From: G963665495 sp963677785
GTDB lineage: Bacteria; Desulfobacterota; Desulfovibrionia; Desulfovibrionales; Desulfovibrionaceae
NCBI GenBank assembly: GCA_963677785.2
Contig: CAXXDH010000002.1
Location: 682,001 to 746,000 of the forward strand
Length of the DNA: 64,000 bases
Direction of reading: 5' to 3'
Part shown: one piece after another, positions 53,086-64,000 of the stretch
Layout of the letters: each line of letters starts with the position of its first letter
Numbering within the stretch: position 1 is the first letter of the stretch
Position numbers and translations under genes: made by a program
The notes under the pieces: generated by a model
Told to the model about the DNA's origin: nothing
The model's database searches: none
Seen by the model: only the letters and a program-made list of their open reading frames with translations

Positions 53086-54048
53086 TTAGTCCACCAAATG
53101 GCATGCGCACTGCCAGCCGGCAGCTTTTTGCCGTAGTTCTGGACGGGATGCGCGGCATATGTCCTGCGCCAGATTGCAGCGGTTGTGAAAGGCGCAGCCT
53201 TTGGGAATCTGCGTCAACGAAGGCATTACGCCGGGAATCTGGTGCAACCGTTTCCTCAGGGTTTTTTCCTGGGGCAGTGCTTCCAACAATCCGCGCGTAT
53301 AGGGGTGCAGGGGCGCTTGAACGATATCCCGTGTAGGACCCATTTCCACCACGCGTCCGGCGTACATGACCGCAATTTTGGAGGTCACCTGTGAAACCAC
53401 GGCCAGATCGTGAGTGATCAGGATGAATCCCATGTGTTCGGTGGCGCAAAGTTCCTGGAGCAGGTCCATGATTTCGGCCTGGATGGTCACATCCAGAGCG
53501 GTGGTGGGTTCGTCCGCGATGATCAGGGCTGGAGAGGTCAGCAGGCTGATGGCAATGACGATACGCTGCCGCATGCCGCCGGAAAATTCGTGCGGATACT
53601 GCTGCAGGCGTTTTGCAGGAGACGGGATATACACCTTGCGCAGCTTTTCCAAAGCGACTTCCACCGCGTCTTTTTTGGAAAGTTTGGTATGCGTCCGCAG
53701 TGTTTCTAACATTTGCGTACCGATGGTCAACACCGGATTCAGCGTCATCATGGGGTCCTGAAAGATCATGGCGATATCGTTGCCGCGGATCTGGCGCATC
53801 TGCTTTTCATTCAGGCTGGTCAGTTCGCGTCCCTTGAATTTGACGGATCCCGAATGAACGTAGCCGGGTTTGGAAATGAGGTTCAGGATGGAAAAGCCGG
53901 TGACGGATTTGCCTGCGCCGGATTCCCCCACCAGCCCCATGCGTTCGCCCTGGCCCAGGCTTAGGGATACGTTGTCCACGGCCGTGAGTTCGCCGCGTCT
54001 GAGTGCGAAGCGTACGCTGAGATTGGTTACCTGGAGGAGAGTGCTCAT
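53086..54048 (-). CDS. Peptide ABC transporter ATP-binding protein (DppD/OppD-like)
   Basis: This 320-residue ATPase has Walker A GESGAGKSV, signature SGGMRQR and Walker B LIIADEPTTALD. The C-terminal family extension has GCAFHNRCNLAQDIC, cysteine-rich as in proteins proposed to hold a cluster. It is 9 bases downstream of the permease gene oppC and 2 bases upstream of the next gene. Confidence 0.93.
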   Translation of the reverse strand: MSTLLQVTNLSVRFALRRGELTAVDNVSLSLGQGERMGLVGESGAGKSVTGFSILNLISKPGYVHSGSVKFKGRELTSLNEKQMRQIRGNDIAMIFQDPMMTLNPVLTIGTQMLETLRTHTKLSKKDAVEVALEKLRKVYIPSPAKRLQQYPHEFSGGMRQRIVIAISLLTSPALIIADEPTTALDVTIQAEIMDLLQELCATEHMGFILITHDLAVVSQVTSKIAVMYAGRVVEMGPTRDIVQAPLHPYTRGLLEALPQEKTLRKRLHQIPGVMPSLTQIPKGCAFHNRCNLAQDICRASRPELRQKAAGWQCACHLVD

Positions 54049-54057
54049 AGCCTGTGT

Positions 54058-54966
54058 CTAATGCTTGTAGAGTTTGGGATTGAGGAAGTCGCGCACCCAG
54101 TCGCCCAGCAGATTGATGGACAAAATCAACACCACCAGAAGAATGCCCGGAAACAAGGTTATCCACCAGGAGCCTGAAAAAATGTAGTCGAATCCGGCTT
54201 TGATCAGGGAGCCCAGGGACGGGCGCGTCACCGGCATGCCCAGGCCTATGAAAGAAAGCGCCGCCTCGCTCATGATGGCGTTGGCCACCTGGACGGTCGA
54301 GATGACAAGCACGGGCGTCAGCGTGTTGGGAAGAATGTGCCGCCACATGATCCGCGAGGACTTCAGCCCGATGACCTTGGCCGCTTCCACGTATTCTTTC
54401 TTTTTTTCCGCCATGACCGAAGCACGGACCGTACGCGCGTACTGCGGCCATTCAGCCAGTCCGATAACGGCGATAATCAGAGGGACGGCGAATTTTTCCC
54501 AGGTTCCCATACCGAACGCGGCCTGGAAAAGCGCTCCCATGAAAATGGCGACCATATACGTGGAAAAGGACAACTGGACATCTGCCATCCGCATCAGAAA
54601 CGCATCCACCCGTCCGCCGCGGTAGCCTGCGGTCAGTCCGATCATTATGCCGATAACGGCCTGCATGATCACGGCGCCGATGCCTATTATAATAGATACG
54701 CGCATGCCGTAGAGCATGGTCGAAAGCATGTCGCGCCCCTGGGTATCCGTACCCAGCAGAAACTTGGCGTCGCCGTCGGGCAGCCAAATGGGCGGCATCT
54801 CGGAATCCATGATGTCCACAGTTGTCGGATCGTAGGGATCATGTGGCGCGAGAAGGGGGGCGCCGAAGCTGGCGACAATCAAAAAGGCCAGGATGATAAA
54901 ACTGGCAATGGCCAGGGGATCGCGAATGAAGCTGTAAAAGAAATAGGAATCCAGAAATCGCTTCAT
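54058..54966 (-). CDS. Peptide ABC transporter permease (DppC/OppC-like)
   Basis: This 302-residue inner-membrane permease has the N-terminal TM and LLAPHDPYDPTTVDIMD typical of DppC/OppC, and the EAA-loop region AAKVIGLKSSRIMWRHILPN. It pairs with the next permease. It is 1 base downstream of the DppB-like gene. Confidence 0.93.
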   Translation of the reverse strand: MKRFLDSYFFYSFIRDPLAIASFIILAFLIVASFGAPLLAPHDPYDPTTVDIMDSEMPPIWLPDGDAKFLLGTDTQGRDMLSTMLYGMRVSIIIGIGAVIMQAVIGIMIGLTAGYRGGRVDAFLMRMADVQLSFSTYMVAIFMGALFQAAFGMGTWEKFAVPLIIAVIGLAEWPQYARTVRASVMAEKKKEYVEAAKVIGLKSSRIMWRHILPNTLTPVLVISTVQVANAIMSEAALSFIGLGMPVTRPSLGSLIKAGFDYIFSGSWWITLFPGILLVVLILSINLLGDWVRDFLNPKLYKH

Positions 54967-54967
54967 T

Positions 54968-55945
54968 CTATTTTCTCCCTGAAATCCGGACCATGGGGTT
55001 GACCAGTCCGTAGATAAGATCCACCACGGTATTTACGACCACGAACATGAACCCCACAAAAACCAGATAGGCGACTATCAGCGACGTGTCGGCCCTGTCC
55101 ACGGCTTCAATGAACATGGAGCCCATGCCGTTCCATTGAAAAACCGTCTCCGTAAGGATGGTGAAGGCGATCATGATGCCCAGTTGGACGCCCCCCACGG
55201 TGATGACAGGGAGCAGGGTGTTTTTAAAAGCGTGCACAAAAAGCACCCGGTGCGGATGCAATCCTTTCGCCCGGGCGAATTTGATGTATTCGGCCTCCAG
55301 AACTTCATTCATTTCCGCCCGGATCAGCCGGATGAACAAGGGCAGCATGATGGAGGAGAGCGCTACGGAGGGCATGATCAGGTGTTCGAGCCCGCTGCGG
55401 GTGAAAAAGCCCGAGTTCCAGCCCGGAAAGATTTCCACCAGTTCGCCGCGGCCGAAGGACGGCAGCCAGCCCAAATGTACGGAGAAAATATAGATCAGAA
55501 TGATGGCCGTCAGAAAGACGGGAATGCTGACGCCGACAATGGAAGCCCCCATGCAAAAACGCGCAAGCCAGGCGTTGGGTCGCACGGCTGCATAAATGCC
55601 GATAGGTATGGAAAAAAGAATGACGATTACGGAGCTGGCAAAAACCAACTCCAGCGTTGCCGGGGCCTTGGAGACGATCACCCTCATGGCGGGGCGCTTG
55701 AAATAAAACGAATTCCCCAGGTCCCCCTGCATGGCCTTGCCCACAAAGCGGGTCCATTGGATGAAAATGGGATCGTTCAGACCGAGTTTGTCGCGCAAGG
55801 CTTTTCGTTCGGAAGCTTTGACGGAAATGCCCGTGATTTCACGGATTGGATCGCCTACGGATTGTTTGATGACAAAGCCGATCACGCTGATGACCAGCAT
55901 GACGAAAAATGCCTGAAGGACGCGCTTGATAATGAAGGCGAACAT
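54968..55945 (-). CDS. Peptide ABC transporter permease (DppB/OppB-like)
   Basis: This 325-residue permease has the DppB-like start (VLQAFFVMLVISVIGFVI) and the EAA-loop region FARAKGLHPHRVLFVHAFKNTLLPV. About six TM segments. It follows the binding-protein gene after a ~100-base gap with a hairpin, as is common in these operons. Confidence 0.93.
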   Translation of the reverse strand: MFAFIIKRVLQAFFVMLVISVIGFVIKQSVGDPIREITGISVKASERKALRDKLGLNDPIFIQWTRFVGKAMQGDLGNSFYFKRPAMRVIVSKAPATLELVFASSVIVILFSIPIGIYAAVRPNAWLARFCMGASIVGVSIPVFLTAIILIYIFSVHLGWLPSFGRGELVEIFPGWNSGFFTRSGLEHLIMPSVALSSIMLPLFIRLIRAEMNEVLEAEYIKFARAKGLHPHRVLFVHAFKNTLLPVITVGGVQLGIMIAFTILTETVFQWNGMGSMFIEAVDRADTSLIVAYLVFVGFMFVVVNTVVDLIYGLVNPMVRISGRK

Positions 55946-55979
55946 GTCGGGTTGAAAAATCCTTGTCCTCTGGGATAAT

Positions 55980-56018
55980 TGGGAGCGACGCGTTAGCGTA
56001 TCCGGCGTGTCGCTCCCA
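55980..56018 (-). terminator. Hairpin between the peptide-binding protein and permease genes
   Basis: A 13-bp GC-rich stem (TGGGAGCGACGCG / CGTGTCGCTCCCA, one G-U pair) lies 29 bases after the binding-protein stop, with no T-run on the minus strand. Such stems often leave more binding-protein mRNA than permease mRNA. Confidence 0.65.
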
Positions 56019-56047
56019 GATTTTTTAGTCCTTTTTCGGCAGGAAGG

Positions 56048-57601
56048 CTAGTCCATGTTCAGGTCGCCGAAATAGGGGAAGTTCATCACGTTGACGATCT
56101 CGTCGGGGTTGATAAGCTTGTCGGATCCGGCCCAGGAAAGCATCTGCCAGTGCAGCGGGATGAAAGCCGCGTCGTCGTAGAGCAGCTTTTCCACTTGCTG
56201 CAGCTCGGCTGCGCGTTTCTTCATATCGGTTTCGCTCTGGCTGGCCACGGTCAGCTCGTCAACCTTGGCATTGCAGTAGTTGCCGCTGTTGTACTGGCCG
56301 TAGCCGGTTTCCTTGTTGGGGCACATGTTCAGGAATTCGAAGAAGTTTGCGGAATCTTCGGTGTCCGCGTGCCAGCCGATCATTTGAATATCCGCCACCT
56401 GCGCGTCGAATTCGTCCCAGTACTGAGCCTTGGGCATGGTTTTCAGGTCGACCTTGATGCCGATTTTGGAGAGCATGCCGGCAACGGCCTCGGCGATTTT
56501 TTCATCGTTAACATAACGATTGTTCGGAGAGATCATGGTGCAGGTGAATCCGTCGGGGTATTTGGATTCCTTCATCAGGGCCTTGGCTTTTTCCAGGTCA
56601 TAACGCGGAGTCAACGCTTCGTTGTAGCCCATGTAGCCTTTTGGGGAATTCTGGCCGGCCACCGTGGCGCGATTTTTCATGATCTTTTTGACGATGCCGG
56701 GATTGTTGACCGCGTACACCATGGCCATACGGACCTTGGGATCCTTGAATTCTTCACGGCGTTTCGAGTTCATCTGGAAAGTGATGATACGTGTGCCGGG
56801 CATGGTGATCAGGTTGACGCCATTGGCTTTTTCAATGCGGTCGAAATCCTGGGGAGGCACGGGCATGATGAAATCAACGTCGCCGGAGAGCAGGGCGGCC
56901 ACGCGCGAAGCGTCTTCGCTGATGGGAGTCAGGATGACTTCGTCAATATTGCCGGAGTCCTTATCCCAGTAACCGGGGAAAGCCTTGAGAACCCATTTTG
57001 TGCCGGGCTCCCGAGATTCAACAATATATTTACCTGTGCCGGATTCGTTTTCGTTGGCAAAGGACCATTCGGTCTTGACGATGGCGTCCTTGGGCAGCCC
57101 TTTTTCATCCTTGCCAGAGTAAAACTTGGAATCCATGGGGAAAATGTAGGTGCACATGTTGAGCAGCAGGCCGTAGGGCTTGTTGGTTTTGATGTCGATG
57201 GTGTGATCGTCGACAACGACCGGTTCGGCGAACGGATCGAACAAGGCTTTGAAGTCGCCTGATTTTTTCAGTCTGGCCAGGGTCCAGGCCACATCTTTGG
57301 CGGTGAAATCGTTACCGGAATGGAATTTGACCCCTTCGCGCAGCTTGATACGCATGGTGGTCGGATCGATTTGTTCCCAACTCGTGGCCAGGCGCGGTTC
57401 GATTTTCATGTCTTTGGTCCAGCGGACTAGCGGATCAAAAACCATATGCGAATACTGGAGCATGCCGCCCGAAAGCTGCACATGCGGATCCAGGGACACA
57501 GGATCGGCATCCATGGCCAGACGTAAGGTTTTGGCCTGGGCCATCCCAGTGGGACCAAGCATTAAACAAAGACAGAGACCAAGAAAAAACAAACGTTTCA
57601 T
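56048..57601 (-). CDS. Peptide-binding protein (DppA/OppA-like, SBP_bac_5)
   Basis: This ~517-residue periplasmic binding protein has a signal peptide (RLFFLGLCLCLMLGPTGMAQ, cleaved near AKA/TLR) and the SBP_bac_5 landmarks ADPVSLDPHVQLSGGML and LREGVKFHSGNDFTAKDV. It heads the dpp/opp-like operon on the minus strand. I start at ATG 57601 (AAGGAG upstream) rather than 9 codons earlier. Ligand may be peptides, but nickel or haem are known alternatives in the family. Confidence 0.93.
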   Translation of the reverse strand: MKRLFFLGLCLCLMLGPTGMAQAKTLRLAMDADPVSLDPHVQLSGGMLQYSHMVFDPLVRWTKDMKIEPRLATSWEQIDPTTMRIKLREGVKFHSGNDFTAKDVAWTLARLKKSGDFKALFDPFAEPVVVDDHTIDIKTNKPYGLLLNMCTYIFPMDSKFYSGKDEKGLPKDAIVKTEWSFANENESGTGKYIVESREPGTKWVLKAFPGYWDKDSGNIDEVILTPISEDASRVAALLSGDVDFIMPVPPQDFDRIEKANGVNLITMPGTRIITFQMNSKRREEFKDPKVRMAMVYAVNNPGIVKKIMKNRATVAGQNSPKGYMGYNEALTPRYDLEKAKALMKESKYPDGFTCTMISPNNRYVNDEKIAEAVAGMLSKIGIKVDLKTMPKAQYWDEFDAQVADIQMIGWHADTEDSANFFEFLNMCPNKETGYGQYNSGNYCNAKVDELTVASQSETDMKKRAAELQQVEKLLYDDAAFIPLHWQMLSWAGSDKLINPDEIVNVMNFPYFGDLNMD

Positions 57602-58046
57602 AACTGCTCCTTGTTGACGGTTCAACATTAGCGTCTTTTAGCAGACGCGTTAACTCGTTCTAATCAGTAAGAAAAAACAACGCTGTTACATCTCGGTTCG
57701 TATGGCATTTATGAAGGATATAAACATTGCGTTATCAATACCAATACATCGACCCTTTTTCAAGGAAGGAACGTTTTTTGGACTGGATAATTGAGGTGAA
57801 ACAAGCGTAGTTGTTCGTAAACATGGGTATGATGTACGAGGTTCGCTTGGGTCGTTAAGAAACATTGCTTTTTAACAAGCTGAAATACTGACGATAATCC
57901 TCTTAATCCAAAAAGAAATCCAAAAATCACCAGAAAGTTGTTGACGGACACACGCCGGCCACATATAACTCCGCTTCTCGGGTGACGGACGAGTCCGGCG
58001 CTCGGGGGTTGGTTGAAAGCGGTTTTAAAAAAGTTGAAACTTTTCC
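57602..58046. other. Intergenic region before the rRNA leader
   Basis: About 445 bases between the divergent peptide-binding gene and the rRNA promoters. On the minus strand TTGGTA with a TATATC hexamer 16 bases on (about 57717-57744) is a weak candidate promoter for the peptide operon. No gene was recognised. Confidence 0.45.
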
Positions 58047-58075
58047 TTGACTGCTGGAAGCCGAAAGCTTAGAAG
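58047..58075 (+). promoter_or_regulatory. rRNA promoter P1 (sigma-70-like)
   Basis: -35 TTGACT (58047-58052), 17-bp spacer, -10 TAGAAG (58070-58075). Confidence 0.65.
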
Positions 58076-58127
58076 GTTTGTCCGCTGCTTCGGTAGCGGG
58101 GTTGGTTGAAAAAAGAATTTTTTTCGA

Positions 58128-58156
58128 TTGACAGGCGGAAGGCGGCAGCGTAAGTT
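58128..58156 (+). promoter_or_regulatory. rRNA promoter P2 (sigma-70-like)
   Basis: -35 TTGACA (58128-58133), 17-bp spacer, -10 TAAGTT (58151-58156). Same sequence as P4. Confidence 0.75.
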
Positions 58157-58242
58157 GCGATTCTCCAAGATTCCGGGCAGATAGCTGAGAGCATCCTGCT
58201 GGAAACAACGGAAGAAAAAGTCGACAAGTTTGAAAAAAGTTG

Positions 58243-58271
58243 TTGACTGCCGAAAGCCAAAGACGTAGAAA
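58243..58271 (+). promoter_or_regulatory. rRNA promoter P3 (sigma-70-like)
   Basis: -35 TTGACT (58243-58248), 17-bp spacer, -10 TAGAAA (58266-58271). Preceded by an A/T-rich stretch (UP-element-like). Confidence 0.75.
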
Positions 58272-58323
58272 AGTCACCCGCTGCTTCGGTAGCGGGGTCG
58301 GTTGAAAAAAGAATTTTTTTCGA

Positions 58324-58352
58324 TTGACAGGCGGAAGGCGGCAGCGTAAGTT
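58324..58352 (+). promoter_or_regulatory. rRNA promoter P4 (sigma-70-like)
   Basis: -35 TTGACA (58324-58329), 17-bp spacer, -10 TAAGTT (58347-58352). Confidence 0.75.
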
Positions 58353-58439
58353 GCGATTCTCCAAGATTTCGGGCAGATAGCTGAGAGCATCATGCTGGAA
58401 ACAACGGAAGAAAAAGTCGACAAGTTTGAAAAAAAGTTG

Positions 58440-58468
58440 TTGACTGCTGAAAGCCAAAGACGTAAAAA
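58440..58468 (+). promoter_or_regulatory. rRNA promoter P5 (sigma-70-like)
   Basis: -35 TTGACT (58440-58445), 17-bp spacer, -10 TAAAAA (58463-58468). Confidence 0.75.
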
Positions 58469-58521
58469 GGTCAGCCGCTGCACGGAGCAGCGGGGTCGAT
58501 CAAAAAAATATTTTTTTCTGA

Positions 58522-58550
58522 TTGACACGGCTGGGCCGGCATCGTAGGAT
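58522..58550 (+). promoter_or_regulatory. rRNA promoter P6 (sigma-70-like)
   Basis: -35 TTGACA (58522-58527), 17-bp spacer, -10 TAGGAT (58545-58550). Preceded by an AT-rich tract (UP-element-like). Confidence 0.75.
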
Positions 58551-58606
58551 GTACATCCTCCTAAAACTTGGACGGATGGGTCGACAAAAAAAGTTAAAAG
58601 TTTTTG

Positions 58607-58635
58607 TTGACGGGCGAAAGCCAAAGACGTAAAAA
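58607..58635 (+). promoter_or_regulatory. rRNA promoter P7 (sigma-70-like)
   Basis: -35 TTGACG (58607-58612), 17-bp spacer, -10 TAAAAA (58630-58635). It is nearest to the 16S gene and preceded by AT-rich DNA. Confidence 0.75.
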
Positions 58636-58669
58636 GATTTCTTCCGCTTCGGCGGAAAGCTTATAAAAA

Positions 58670-58681
58670 GCTCTTTGACAA
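58670..58681 (+). promoter_or_regulatory. boxA antitermination site in the rRNA leader
   Basis: GCTCTTTGACAA matches the rRNA boxA consensus (GCTCTTTAACAA) except one base. It allows NusB/NusE-dependent antitermination. A second copy lies in the 16S-23S spacer. Confidence 0.8.
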
Positions 58682-58698
58682 TTAAATAGCGAGCCGGG
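58679..58698 (+). repeat. 16S rRNA processing stem, left arm
   Basis: This 20-base segment is perfectly complementary to 60337-60356, flanking the 16S gene. The pair forms the long stem cleaved by RNase III in the precursor. Confidence 0.9.
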
Positions 58699-58773
58699 AA
58701 AGTGAATCTAGCAGTAACTGCTAGGTAAGGTCCACATAACAATGGACCGTCAATAAGAGTTCAGCGATTTATC

Positions 58774-60326
<1,553 letters not shown>

Positions 60327-60336
60327 CGAGAACAAA

Positions 60337-60356
60337 CCCGGCTCGCTATTTAATTG
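60337..60356 (+). repeat. 16S rRNA processing stem, right arm
   Basis: Perfect complement of 58679-58698, just after the 16S 3' end. Confidence 0.9.
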
Positions 60357-60370
60357 CAAGGGGCTTTTTC

Positions 60371-60381
60371 GCTCTTTGACA
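60371..60381 (+). promoter_or_regulatory. boxA in the 16S-23S spacer
   Basis: GCTCTTTGACA repeats the leader boxA and lies before tRNA-Ile, as in other rRNA operons. Confidence 0.8.
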
Positions 60382-60408
60382 TGTTAGCGCGAGATGCGAA
60401 CCGCAAAT

Positions 60409-60487
<79 letters not shown>

Positions 60488-60494
60488 TCCCAGT

Positions 60495-60570
60495 GGGGGT
60501 GTAGCTCAGCTGGGAGAGCACCTGCCTTGCAAGCAGGGGGTCATCGGTTCAAATCCGTTCACCTCCACCA
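60495..60570 (+). tRNA. tRNA-Ala (TGC anticodon)
   Basis: Acceptor stem GGGGGTG / CACCTCC (one G-U pair) with encoded CCA; anticodon loop CTTGCAA gives TGC; T-arm GTTCAAATC. It is seven bases after tRNA-Ile. Confidence 0.95.
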
Positions 60571-60734
60571 CCCTACCCTGCCTTTAGTGGCCGGGCTGGC
60601 TTGGTCGGATGGAAATTTCTTTCCCGGTTCGCAGATTCGAATTTAATTCGAGTATGCCAACCGGGCTGGAAAGCCCGAAGTATGCGCTCATTGACAGTTA
60701 CATAGGGAAAAAGAAGAGAAATTTAAGCAAGAAT

Positions 60735-63655
<2,921 letters not shown>

Positions 63656-63697
63656 TTCTTGCTTTTCTCTTCTTCCCCTATGAACTTATATATTTTG

Positions 63698-63814
63698 TCC
63701 TGGTGGTCATGGAGGAGGGGGTACACCCGTTCCCTTTCCGAACACGGCAGTTAAGCCCTCCATCGCCGATGATACTGCAGAGGAGTCTGTGGGAAAGTAG
63801 GTCGTCGCCAGGGC
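63698..63814 (+). rRNA. rrf: 5S ribosomal RNA
   Basis: About 117 nt. TCCTGG at the 5' end pairs with CCAGGG at the 3' end (helix I), and the core CCGAACACGGCAGTTAAG is typical. It is about 43 bases after 23S. Confidence 0.95.
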
Positions 63815-63824
63815 AAGAATTTCT

Positions 63825-63859
63825 CCAAAACGCCCGCTTACCAAAAGCGGGCGTTTTGG
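63825..63859 (+). terminator. Terminator of the rRNA operon
   Basis: A perfect 15-bp stem (CCAAAACGCCCGCTT / AAGCGGGCGTTTTGG) with a 5-base loop follows the 5S gene, then GCGTTTATT. Confidence 0.9.
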
Positions 63860-63884
63860 CGTTTATTAAGGAGACACGACTTGT

Positions 63885-64000
63885 GTGACCGCTCGTAAAA
63901 ACAGTGTTGAAAAACAGGTTGGTTATGCAATAGCTGCACTTCTCTCCAAACTTATCTGCTTGGCGAACCTTGCTCCTTTTTATACGAATAGGTACTATCG
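63885..64000 (+). CDS. Possible start of a CDS, truncated by the window end
   Basis: GTG 63885, 11 bases after AAGGAG, opens a frame that stays open to the last base (38 codons; begins MTARKNSVEKQVGYAIAALL). It is not recognised. Spacing from the ribosome site is long, so it could be spurious. Confidence 0.35.
   Translation, partial: MTARKNSVEKQVGYAIAALLSKLICLANLAPFYTNRYY

Larger units (their letters stand above)
58020..58640 (+). repeat. rRNA leader: tandem ~196-bp promoter-bearing repeats
   Basis: Two nearly identical units (about 58082-58277 and 58278-58473) are followed by a diverged, shortened third. Each unit contains a small GC hairpin (CCGCT...AGCGG), an A/T-rich dyad, and two promoters. 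The repeat period measured between equivalent -35 boxes is 196-198 bases. The array is read toward 16S rRNA. Confidence 0.85.

Noticed and set aside
58020..58640. Direct repeats that could be a CRISPR array
   Set aside because: The repeat unit is ~196 bp, contains promoters, and leads directly into 16S rRNA; there are no short repeats with unique spacers.
57927..58742. Open frames on the minus strand in the rRNA leader (60-176 codons)
   Set aside because: They are generated by the repeated promoter DNA and duplicate each other; no ribosome site or recognisable protein.

Overview
The window looks like a chromosomal segment of a sulfate-reducing deltaproteobacterium of the Desulfovibrio group. 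The support is indirect but consistent: pyruvate:ferredoxin oxidoreductase, a Wolinella/Desulfovibrio-style frdCAB fumarate reductase linked to two-subunit class I fumarase and malic enzyme, a siroheme decarboxylase subunit (alternative haem pathway), a mannose-type PTS fragment with HPr and enzyme I, a TrmD fused to a second SPOUT domain, and a 16S-Ile-Ala-23S-5S rRNA operon of deltaproteobacterial type. Base composition is moderate in the genes, with distinctly AT-rich gaps around 9.0-9.5 kb and 27.6-28.5 kb.

Layout. 0-0.8 kb: the end of a J-domain protein. 1.07-8.97 kb: two tandem paralogues that fuse an ammonium-channel domain to PAS, GGDEF and EAL domains. 9.4-11.5 kb: glycosyltransferase, Nudix hydrolase and GNAT acetyltransferase. 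11.7-23.4 kb (minus strand): dicarboxylate transporter, malic enzyme, fumarase, fumarate reductase, and an NtrC-type regulator with a Cache-domain hybrid kinase. Together these look like a C4-dicarboxylate uptake and fumarate/malate metabolism unit. 23.5-27.1 kb: pyruvate:ferredoxin oxidoreductase. 27.6-30.8 kb: AT-rich accessory region holding an IS5-type insertion sequence with a decayed transposase; the IS interrupts an otherwise open reading frame, next to an FRG-domain gene. 31.0-38.1 kb (plus strand): trmD-rplS-rnhB-yraN-rsmI, then EIID-HPr-EI, then smpB. 38.3-40.9 kb: a GlcD/GlcF-like FAD plus iron-sulfur 2-hydroxyacid oxidase pair. 40.9-48 kb: small regulators, a haem-pathway gene, a nickel/cobalt-type transporter with its DUF1007 partner, a flavodoxin-fold oxidoreductase and a DJ-1-like lipoprotein. 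48.3-50.4 kb: a PstS-like binding protein followed by a PiT-like permease. 50.4-51.8 kb: an ECF sigma factor with two small membrane proteins. 52.0-57.6 kb: a peptide ABC transporter operon. 58.0-63.9 kb: a complete rRNA operon.

Most notable structures. (1) The duplicated Amt-PAS-GGDEF-EAL proteins keep the channel twin histidines and intact GGDEF and EAL motifs, so an ammonium-linked cyclic-di-GMP switch is plausible. (2) An interspersed element of about 177 bp with imperfect terminal inverted repeats occurs three times (836-1012, 30799-30977, 48098-48273). (3) The rRNA operon is preceded by seven sigma-70-like promoters, all with 17-bp spacers, built on about 196-bp tandem repeats. (4) The IS at 28551-29763 has a 4-bp target duplication; removing it in silico restores one continuous frame.

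All calls come from reading the sequence; no database search was run. Family names rest on recognised motifs and gene order. Starts were chosen by ribosome-binding sites, signal peptides and overlaps, and several are shorter than the longest open frame.
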